DNA of 64,000 nucleotides, from NCBI GenBank assembly GCA_014529385.2, contig CM043956.1, positions 59,591,120 through 59,655,119 on the forward strand. The letters are read 5' to 3'. The position numbers and the translations under genes are program-made. Shown piece by piece: positions 56,106 through 64,000 of this stretch (positions are counted from its first letter, which is position 1; each line of letters opens with the position of its first letter). Source of the stretch: Adiantum capillus-veneris (Eukaryota; Streptophyta; Polypodiopsida; Polypodiales; Pteridaceae). The notes beneath the pieces were generated by a model. That model saw nothing but the letters and a program-made list of their open reading frames with translations, did not search any database and was not told the origin of the DNA.

Positions 56106-57596
56106 ATGGCTTTCTCTTATCCGGAATTTCATGGAAGAAGTGGTGAAGATGCGGAAGACTTTCTGGAGCAAGTCGAGGTGGCATGCATAAGCAACAATAT
56201 GTGTGATGAGGATAAGATTTTGAGGCTATTTGGATTGCTTTTGAAAGATGAGGCCCATGTTTGGTTCATGGATTTGGAAGCTAAAGAAGCAGTGGCTTCT
56301 TCTTATGGTTTGAGTCTTGACAAGTTTATAGAAGCTTTTTTAGAGCATTTCCAGGTTGTGGAAGATGCAAATGTAGTATGGAATGAACTCAATGCTCTTA
56401 AGCAAGGTTCTTGTCAAGGTGTTGATGCCTATGTACAAAGTTTTACACATTTATGGACTCGTTGGTGTGTTGCTCTTAAGGATGAGACCCCCCCTTGTTC
56501 ATTCAAGAAAAGTTTTTTTGTTGATGGTTTGTCACCTTGGTTACATTTTGAGGTTGAGTTGAAGAGGCCCGAGTCTTTTGAAGATGCAGTATGCATTGCA
56601 AAGCACAAGGAATGGAAGTTTAAGCATCTTGAGGAACATGGTATCAGTACAGGTATGCATGTGCAAAATGGATTTGACATGGAAGATGAAGTTAAGCCTA
56701 AGCAGGTGAAAAGTAGCCTATCCTATGATGTTTCTCGTTTCTTCCCAAGGTCTATTGTGAAGCGTAAAGAGGTCTTGCAGGTTGACAGGTTTATGGAAGA
56801 GCCTAAAGAGGTGAGTAATGCTTTGGATACAGGATTGAAAAGTCTTGAAGAGGATGCATTGGCTACTTGTGTACCTTGTGATTCTGGGTGTGAGTGTGAG
56901 GTTGAGGTTATTGATGATGAGCACGTATCTTTGGATACTAGTTCCTTGGAAATTAGGGAAGAGGGCAAGGTTGAGAGCCATTTTGTGGATTTGTTGGATG
57001 TGGAGCCTGTTTTGAAGCCATATTTTGATGTATGTGCAGTCATTGAACCAATTTGTGAGCATGATTGTGGTTTAGAGAAGGGATCTGTATTCTTGGAGAC
57101 TGATGAACCCATGCTAGAAGCTATGGATAGTGGTGCTAGCCACGATTATGATGTGGATAAAGTTATGTGTGATGATGAGTATGCTTATGATGATGAGAAG
57201 GGGTTTGGCATATATGAGTCCAATCTGAGCTATGTGGATGCCTATGCTAGGGATATGTGTGCTGCGGGGATACTTTTGTGCTTTGGATATCAACAACTTT
57301 ACCTTCACACAATTCTTTTAGCTACTTGGGTGCATGATTTGCAGGTTGTTGCTATGGCTGGTAAAGCCAAGATGCCAGGTGATGAGTCACTTGAGTTGTC
57401 TCTATCGGTTGGGTTGAATGTGGCATGCAATATTTATGCTTTTGGAACTCCAGACAGGGCGGATGTGTTAGTTGGATATGCCTTAGGTGCATTTTGGTTG
57501 ATTGGTGACAAATATATGTGTGGTGTTATGATGCTTCTTGTGAATCAGGAGATATGTCTTTGGCCTTTTGATCCAGGTGGAATGAGCATCTACTAG
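56106..57596 (+). CDS. gag-like protein, unit 4 (496 aa)
   Basis: Open along its whole length like the others, with three amino-acid differences from units 1-3 and about four further silent changes. It is therefore the most distinct unit while keeping the ORF whole. Confidence 0.8.
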   Translation: MAFSYPEFHGRSGEDAEDFLEQVEVACISNNMCDEDKILRLFGLLLKDEAHVWFMDLEAKEAVASSYGLSLDKFIEAFLEHFQVVEDANVVWNELNALKQGSCQGVDAYVQSFTHLWTRWCVALKDETPPCSFKKSFFVDGLSPWLHFEVELKRPESFEDAVCIAKHKEWKFKHLEEHGISTGMHVQNGFDMEDEVKPKQVKSSLSYDVSRFFPRSIVKRKEVLQVDRFMEEPKEVSNALDTGLKSLEEDALATCVPCDSGCECEVEVIDDEHVSLDTSSLEIREEGKVESHFVDLLDVEPVLKPYFDVCAVIEPICEHDCGLEKGSVFLETDEPMLEAMDSGASHDYDVDKVMCDDEYAYDDEKGFGIYESNLSYVDAYARDMCAAGILLCFGYQQLYLHTILLATWVHDLQVVAMAGKAKMPGDESLELSLSVGLNVACNIYAFGTPDRADVLVGYALGAFWLIGDKYMCGVMMLLVNQEICLWPFDPGGMSIY

Positions 57597-57646
57597 TGCT
57601 GCTGCTGAGCATGAATGCTCTAGCAGGCTAGGGGGTGGGCAAATTA

Positions 57647-58573
57647 TGTCAGGAGTTTTTTGGAGCAAGGGATTGCGCATATGTACATACACATGCATGG
57701 TGCATCAAATAAAGAATTGCCCATTGTTACGTGGGGCCCACATGTGTACAAGTAGGACAGCATGTACATAGTTCATCGATTTTCACTATTACCAGTACCA
57801 GTGTGTCTTTTCTACAATAATGAGGAGTTGGTAGCGCGTAAAACTTCTCGAGGAAGCTATCCGCGGGCCGACGACATGAGGTAAGCAGGTGCGTCAGATG
57901 GCATCTAGTGGCGTCAGGAGGCCGAACGCGGTCAATACTTGCACGCGGAGAAGTACGGACACAACGTGGGTGTTTTCTTGTGAGAGTTGCGCGGAAAGTT
58001 CATCATTAGGACCACTTTTTGGGGCCACTTCACGTGGTGGCGATATGCATTATTGGAAAAAAGCTAAGTGCCAGGTGTGCGAATGATGCAAAAAGGGGAC
58101 AACTATGCACTGCGAGGTCAGTTTTTGGCCTGTTCGGGGTCCGTTTGAGGTCATCTAAAAGGCCAAGGGTGACCAAGTAATAAAGATAAGTGTGGGAACT
58201 GAAAAACAAGAGAGAAGACCAGAAAAAACGTGGAGAAGAGAGGAGGAACAGCCGCAGCTGTGTTTTTGCTCATTTTGGAGCCTGTTTTGGCCGTAAACTG
58301 CTCATCCGAGGTCGGATTTGAGCACTTTGACATTGTAGACTGGGGTTTTGGGCCGTTCCGAACGCGATGGCGCTGTCCATTTTGCCAAATTCCTCACTCT
58401 TTTTCTGCTGTTTTTCTGTGTAATCTTCTCCGGTGAGTGAAGCTTCTTCTCCAATTTGTGATTGTATCTGGTATCTTTTACCCATATTGTGTGAGCTGTT
58501 TGCCCCATTGGTGTTGGCCCAAGCTCATTTGTATCTAAACATCAGAAGTTCTCCTCTTTTGAGCTGAGTTTTT

Positions 58574-58605
<32 letters not shown>

Positions 58606-58781
58606 CTGTTTGGAGTGGGCAAGTGGATAGTCTCTCTCCTCTCACTCCAGAGGTGTGTTCCGTGTCTCGGCCAGGTGTGTTGTGTAAGCCGAGTGGTGCC
58701 CCATAGTGTGTGTGTGTATCTTCCCAAGAGTGTGTGTCGGGTCGTTATAGAGGAGCTGTGTGGGTTTTCATCCCGCTCACA
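57647..58781 (+). repeat. TR-GAG LTR 5 (outer right LTR)
   Basis: 1,135 bp; lacks a 16-bp segment near its start that the other LTRs have and carries a longer GT tract. Followed at once by the TCGG duplication and the minus-strand gypsy leader. Confidence 0.9.
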
Positions 58782-58785
58782 TCGG
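58782..58785. other. Target-site duplication (right) of the array
   Basis: TCGG directly after the CA end of LTR 5, matching 42633-42636. Confidence 0.8.
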
Positions 58786-61033
58786 TTAACAATGTGTTTT
58801 GGTCAGCCATGAAGTAAATAGGTTGCTTTCAAGAGGTGTCCGTCCCACTAATGTCTTCTATAATTTGTGCTATTGGATCTATTCTCACTTGGGTCACACT
58901 CTCCTCAGTAGACACTAAGCTCACATGGTCTCCTTGTGATCTCTGGTCTCTTCGGATATTTCTTCCTGATCTTAAATACATCAATTCCTTAACACACAAC
59001 TATCAAACCAAACCTTTTACCTCAAAAGCTTGCTCTATTGTTACTTCTTCAAACTAATCTTCCAGCTCTCCAATTGGTTGACTGATTGTAGTTCCAATTG
59101 GTGTTGACTTGTTGGATCTTGCTGATGGCTATATGTACAAAACTTTAGACTTTGTAAATCTTTGTCAACAATGATTCTCACTTCAGTAATATTCAATGTT
59201 GATTAATAAGACCATGCGGGTACTTTCTGTCCAAAGTTTGTTTTGTGGAGGGCTAGTTCCCTATATATGTTCTTCACACTGATTTGACTTGTAAAATGGG
59301 TTGTTAGAGTTAGTTGGAACACTCTGGTAGGCTCACTCCAACCAAATGGGTTCTAACTCTCGTCCGTAGACATTGTACGTGTATGATGTCTATCTAGAAA
59401 AAATGAGAAGATTTCTTCTCCAGATATTCTATACCATGCAAGCACTCTCAAAAGATTTCAAAATTGAATTTGAACCAATTTTGTGCAATTTCTAATTAGT
59501 TCAAGCCCGACTGTGGCCCAATTTTTGTCCTTTGGCATTTACTAGCCCAAATATGCTCCAAATTCCATGAAATTTTGGCTATTGGATTCTAAGGTCCCTT
59601 TGAATACTAGGGTATGCATAGATTTAGATTTTGGAGTCAACGGGGTCAAAAACACATCATACGTGTATAATGTCTTTTTGCTCAGAATGAAGATTTTTTG
59701 CAAATTTGTGCTTAGAATAGTGTGCTTATACACATTGTATAGTCAAAATTTCAAAAAACAATTGAAATCACTAAAAACATATCATATGTGTATGATGTGT
59801 TTTTGCTCCAAATGAGATGAATCTTGCTCCAGAAGTAGTCCACCACTTAAGGAAATCACATCTACTTCCTAAATTGAATTTGAACCAATTTTGTGCAAGT
59901 TATAGCCAAATTTGGTGTGCAGATTGTCTTGATTGTTTCTTGGTCTTTTTAAGCTCAAAATTTGATCCACATGCCAATAAATTTTAGTCTATGGACTCCT
60001 TTAATGCTCTAGGACACTAGGGAACACTCACTTGTACAAAATTGAGTCTATTATGGGCCAAAGCACATCATATACGTATGATGTCTTTTCTCTCAGATTT
60101 GAATTCTTTTTTTGCCCAAGGTTCTCCTTTATATGTACACCAAGTATATGTGCTTAAAATCAACTTTTGATGTCAATTTTACAGCAATTCACCACTTTTT
60201 GTTGTTATTAGCTAGAATCTGCAAAATTCTTTCAAAATGTCAAATTGGGCATCCAAATGATATGAAATCTTGCAATCAAGCTTAGAACTACCTTCCAAGT
60301 GTTTTGGTGATTCCAGATATGCAAGTTAGATGTCATACGAGTATGATGTCTATCATCTCAGATTTGAGGTCTATTTCTATTCTAAGTTTCTCTTATTATC
60401 AGCAACTTGTACATGTGTTTATAGCAAAATTTAAAGCTCAAAAATGTTCACAAACACAATTTTTTTCTTTTTCAATCAAGACCACTCCATCTTTGGGCTT
60501 TTCACAGTTTTGGTCTTTTCACAGTATGACATCTAACTTTGCAAATTTGAGATTTTTAGCTCCCTCCCAAATGTCTTCTTATGTTCTCAACCACCTTCAG
60601 CCATGCAAAACCTTTTTTTGTGAGCTTTGTTTTTGCCCTGTTTTGACTAAGAACTTTTTTTTTTCAAAATTTCAATGCAAACAATAAACCAAGCAAATCC
60701 TCATTGATGGATAGCTCTAGATCAAGATCAAATCATCTATCTTAAGCTACTCCTAAACATCAAAATGGGATGTTACCATTGTGAGTAGAAAAACACTTAA
60801 CTTCCACACACACTAACTAGCTAATGCTTTTATCATCTCATCAACCACTCAAACACCAAAACATATACAAATCTTAACTAAAAACCATCTACACGAGTGA
60901 CCAAGGCAAGACACACGCTACCTAGTACCTCTCTATCGATCCTAGCTAAACTAAGATATAAAGAATACTCTGGCAAACAAGAGGGACTCTCACCTCATAG
61001 GATTTGTCTAAGGTCACCTACCTAGAACTCTCA
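58786..61033 (-). other. Leader of the large gypsy element, upstream of gag
   Basis: The minus strand near 58970-58990 has MYLRSGRN, a wording common at the start of plant gypsy gag proteins. The rest is non-coding, with the 5' palindrome array. No other domain seen. Confidence 0.5.
59368..60351. repeat. Periodic 24-nt palindrome array (5' array)
   Basis: Palindromes at 59368, 59652, 59777 (imperfect), 60063 and 60328; spacings 284, 125, 286 and 265 bp. Same core as the 3' array (ACATCATACGTGTATGATGT-like), followed by a T/C-rich GTCTTTTTGCTC-type stretch. Confidence 0.8.
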
Positions 61034-61051
61034 TCCCCGGCAGCGACGCCA
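61034..61051 (-). promoter_or_regulatory. Primer-binding site of the large gypsy element
   Basis: The minus strand reads TGGCGTCGCTGCCGGGGA, close to TGGCGCCGTTGCCGGGGA known from Athila/Tat-type elements. One base separates it from the LTR end. Confidence 0.75.
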
Positions 61052-61052
61052 A

Positions 61053-61317
61053 TGTTGGCGTGTACGCCGCGAGCGGATGCTAGCATAGCAAGAACAAAGC
61101 CAACAACTCTATGTCAGCCAAGGACAAAGCTTAGCCCATAGGCACATGGAAACAAGGAGATGGATTTTAATCACCTTCTTGACCCTTTAAGACAATCTCT
61201 ACTCAAGGAAATCAAATCTAAACGTTATATGCACTAGTGAAAGCAACTCAACCTACAATGCTCATGCTATCAAAAACTAGAAAAAATATATTTGAAAAGT
61301 CACAACACTACAAGAGG
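61053..61317 (-). repeat. 5' LTR (3' portion) of the large gypsy element
   Basis: Ends CGGCGTACACGCCAACA on the minus strand and matches 29904-30180. Similarity stops at about 61305-61317, where another element begins; the rest of this LTR should lie beyond the window. Confidence 0.65.
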
Positions 61318-62227
61318 TGTTAGCAGCAAGCTAACGTGGACACCATTTTTCAGAGTTCTCCTTGTAAAAACAATTATTATTTTGATAAATAAAAAATATT
61401 GTAACTCTTGTTTTCTTGATAAACCTTCTAATTAATGATCCGGGGCTACAAGCTTCCAGATTGTATCAGCCATTCAATTCCCAGCTTTGGTAGAACTCTA
61501 GATTATTACTTTTGACCACCCCAAAACCTTGGCTAAGGTATAAAAGCCAATTTTTGTAAGTTTTTGGATAAGCAATACATAGCGTGAGCTAACGACGCTC
61601 ACTTATCTCCTTCTCGCGCTTCCTACTCCCTCTCCGGTTGTCACATTGCGAATGCATTTGTTGCATTGCAACCGCAGGTAAGAGCTCTACGCATTGACGT
61701 AAGCCATTCACAGTATTTCATAGCTTTTGGCATCGTCGACCCGCGGTCTAATTTATTCATAAGTAGGAATTTACATGTTTAAATCAAAAACTAAGTATAG
61801 ACGGGATATTGGGGAATCATTGCTAAGCATTTAGATGCATTCTGGGTCAAAAACAACTAGGTCAAAAATCCACTGCTGTTAATAATCGCGATTTTGGAGC
61901 TTGACACAAAGTGGGATTTGAGGCCATAGGCATGTGTGCTTAGGTCTTATAAACTTGTCCTAGAAGTTTCTTTACGTTTGGATGTCATTTGATGCTGTAA
62001 CGGATGTGATTTGCTTGTCGATGAGTGATTGGCTTTTGGTGATTTCAGTCACTTGAGTGTAGCTTGAGTTAGATGCGAGTTGTTAGTTGTTTTCCAAGAG
62101 ATTGACAACCTCTTGTAGCCTCTATGCACTAGTCCAGTCAGCTTCGTCCCATGGTTTGACAAATTAATCGTGGTTCTCGCTAATACTGCAATAAGATAGG
62201 ATAGTGAGGTTAGACATGCATCCCACA
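61318..62227 (+). repeat. LTR of a plus-strand gypsy-type element
   Basis: TGTTAGCAGCAAGC...GCATCCCACA, 910 bp with TG...CA ends, followed after two bases by a PBS. TATA box GGTATAAAAGCC at 61537-61548, then a C/T-rich R/U5-like stretch. No second LTR in the window to confirm the start; CACTACAAGA at 61306 leaves it open. Confidence 0.55.
61537..61548 (+). promoter_or_regulatory. TATA box of the LTR promoter
   Basis: GGTATAAAAGCC, the expected position for transcription starting inside this LTR. Confidence 0.5.
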
Positions 62228-62229
62228 TT

Positions 62230-62247
62230 TGGTGCCGCTGCCGGGGA
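62230..62247 (+). promoter_or_regulatory. Primer-binding site of the plus-strand element
   Basis: TGGTGCCGCTGCCGGGGA, again of the Athila/Tat-like type, two bases after the LTR end. Confidence 0.75.
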
Positions 62248-64000
62248 TCGAAGAGACCTAAACTAGGGAAAAAAACATGAGCGTCTTGTGTAATTGTCCT
62301 TTAACTTCCTCTAGGTTCGCTTAGAGTTCAAAACTTTCTTTTAGAAGCCGCATAGCTTAAGATTGTCGTCTTTTGCTCTGTAGAGGTATCTTGGAAGTAA
62401 TCGTACTTGCTAAGTACCTTTAGGATTGTAGGATTGTAGCTTTAGATTAGGATTTCGAGAATGAGTGATAGACGAAACAAGTCTTAAGATCAAGACTTTG
62501 AAAAACATAAAAAACACAAGAAAACGAGTGTTTGTTGACACTTTCCACAACCCCATTGCATGAGAAACTAGGAGTAGGGTAAGTAGGATCCGAGGTGGAT
62601 TTCATAGAATTGCTCTCTCTGAAATAATCAAGTGTGAGTTGTTATGTAAGGTTGCAGAATTTCAGGTCTACGGCTAGAAATAGCACGAAAAGACTCGAAT
62701 TCACTCAATCCAACTTGGGAGTAAGCCTAAGAGTTGTCTGAACCAGTGGGTAAGCTCAAGGACACTTCGAGGTAAAAATTTCAAGAAGTTGACCAAAACT
62801 TAGATTATTTACTTTTTCTTGACTTTTTAGGCCAAAGTATGTTTTGACTTGATTCATAGGCTTAAAACACATCATAAAAGGATTGTCCTTGAGGAAATTT
62901 CAAAAAAGTGCTCATTTCAAGCCTCAAGTTAATAATCGTGATTATTTAATTTTTGCTCTAATTTGGCCAAGGCTCCTGGCCAAGGCTCATACCATTGACT
63001 CATTGCATGTATACAAACAACTTTTGTAAAGGCCTAAGAGATTTGGATCACTAAACTGGTAAAAAACTGGGTGAAAACTAAACTTTGTACTGACTTTTTG
63101 AATCTTGAGTGTGAATATAGGAAAAATTTATCCAAACTTGGTGAAAATTTATTCATAGGCTTATATGGAGGTGATAAACATGTGTATATGCTCAATTGAC
63201 CAAAAACTTGGAAAAATTTGACAAAAGTAAATAATCGTGATTATTTACATCTGCCCTGTTTAATAACTTTTTTGACCAAGTTGGCATACCACTAGCTTTA
63301 CCATGTTGTAATAAGCCCACAAACCAAATTTGGTAAGATTTGGATCACTGGAATGAAAACTGTGACAAAAATTGCAAAGCTAGTCTGCGACGGACAGATA
63401 ATTGATGACCATTTGACCAAAAATTGTCCAAACTTGATGAAAATTGGCTAATGACCTTAACATAAGGTGCCTAATAGATCTGTGTCAAAGTTGGGACAAA
63501 AATTTGTAAAAAATTGTCGAAAGTAAATAATCGTGTTTTTTTACATTTGCTTCAAAACTTGGTGATTTTGCAAATTGGAGTATACCACAAGGTCAAGCAC
63601 ATCAATTGGCCCCACAAATCAATTTTGGTGAAATCTGGACCACAAAAGTAAAACTTAAGCCAGATTCTCAAAATCAGAGTCTGCAGACACGGAACAGTGG
63701 GTAAACTTGATCAAATTTTGTCCAAACTTAAGCCAGATTCTCGAAATCAGAGTCTTTCGGTGGACACGGAATAGTGGGTAAACTTGATCAAATTTTGTCC
63801 AAACTTGTTGAAACTTGCCCTAGGGCTTTAACAAGTTGTATACTTGCTAAACCAATCCAGAAAGTGCAAAAAAGTGACAAAAGTAAATAATCACGATTAT
63901 TTACTTCTGCTATCTAGAGACTTCAAATTTGACTTTTGGGCTTATACAGTGTTAGACCAGCATAAAATAAGGCCATTCGGAAATTTTGGGTTCAATTGGA
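62248..64000 (+). other. Leader of the plus-strand gypsy-type element
   Basis: No coding domain before the window ends. Contains ~296-bp period repeats with a palindrome (see 62928-63904), and a ~74-bp tandem duplication at about 63651-63800 (AAGCCAGATTCTC...CAGAGTCT). Confidence 0.5.
62928..63904. repeat. Tandem ~296-bp repeats with a 22-nt palindrome
   Basis: Arms GTAAATAATC and GATTATTTAC around a 2-base centre at 63227-63248 and 63883-63904 (perfect), 62928-62950 and 63523-63544 (imperfect), plus a weak form at 61878 inside the LTR. Spacings are 299, 296 and 360 bp; the last is longer by about the size of the tandem duplication inside it. Confidence 0.75.

Larger units (their letters stand above)
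42637..58781 (+). mobile_element. TR-GAG-like LTR element, tandem array of five LTRs and four interiors
   Basis: LTRs at 42637-43780, 46394-47527, 50141-51280, 53894-55033 and 57647-58781; interiors at 43781-46393, 47528-50140, 51281-53893 and 55034-57646, every interior exactly 2,613 bp. Units share LTRs head to tail; one TCGG duplication flanks the whole. Each interior has PBS, leader, one gag-like ORF and polypurine tract, no protease, RT or integrase. It looks whole for a non-autonomous gag-only element and is young by near-identity of units. Inserted in the large minus-strand gypsy element upstream of its gag. Confidence 0.9.
29904..61317 (-). mobile_element. Large minus-strand Ty3/gypsy-type element (gag-pro, no visible pol), nested host
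   Basis: Ends: 3' LTR 29904-30794 and the beginning of a similar 5' LTR at 61053-61317, with a PBS next to it (61034-61051). Interior on the minus strand: leader with periodic palindromes (59.3-60.4 kb), gag/zinc-knuckle/protease-like region (42.6-38.5 kb), second palindrome array (37.0-33.9 kb), extra ORF region (33.8-30.9 kb), polypurine tract. Reverse transcriptase and integrase were looked for and not seen, so it resembles a large non-autonomous gypsy derivative. Interrupted by a TTAA element, the TR-GAG array, and another LTR element in its 5' LTR. Native interior about 12.7 kb. Broken; LTR divergence suggests it is clearly older than the array inside it. Confidence 0.7.

Noticed and set aside
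61306-61317. CACTACAAGAGG as a CACTA transposon end
   Set aside because: It sits exactly where LTR similarity stops, but the sequence that follows has an LTR-like TG start, TATA box, CA end and PBS. One motif is not enough; left as an alternative for the 61318 border.

Overview
The window looks like intergenic heterochromatin from a large-genome land plant. Supporting this are Ty1/copia and Ty3/gypsy remnants with plant-type primer-binding sites, a CACTA (En/Spm, TNP2-like) transposase remnant, MITE-like elements, a tRNA-like SINE and very long (GA)n/(CT)n tracts. I found no convincing host gene, tRNA, rRNA or CRISPR array. The species cannot be named from this sequence.

Layout. 0-5.7 kb: two minus-strand copia fossils, one with its LTR and PBS. 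6-15.7 kb: two copies of an undescribed repeat ('family C'), a CACTA terminus, two CACTA-type coding remnants on opposite strands, and a 2.2 kb field of about 112-bp near-perfect foldback units. 15.7-18.3 kb: a third copia fossil. 18.3-23.8 kb: a plus-strand gypsy RNase H-integrase fossil with an internal triplication, a 276-bp MITE and a 3' region. 23.8-29.9 kb: the longest family C copy, a 'family D' coiled-coil ORF remnant and a 1.33 kb TTAA-flanked TIR element.

29.9 kb to the end is mostly one large minus-strand gypsy-type element. Its 3' LTR is 29904-30794 and its PBS and start of 5' LTR are at 61034-61317. It carries gag-protease-like and extra ORFs but no visible RT or integrase. It is interrupted by (a) a second TTAA element, (b) a 16.1 kb tandem array of a gag-only LTR element, and (c) another LTR element starting near 61318, whose leader runs off the window.

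The centrepiece is the array at 42637-58781: five LTRs alternating with four internal regions of exactly 2,613 bp each, flanked by a single TCGG target duplication. Each unit has an apparently whole gag-like ORF (496 aa from the first ATG) and no pol, so it fits the TR-GAG class. Copies 1-3 are identical in gag while their LTRs differ by roughly 1-2%, and two sites in the leader show all four allele combinations, pointing to recombination or gene conversion. A second theme is periodic palindromes. The large gypsy element carries a 24-nt palindrome every 265-286 bp, and the unrelated LTR element at the right edge carries a different 22-nt palindrome about every 296 bp.
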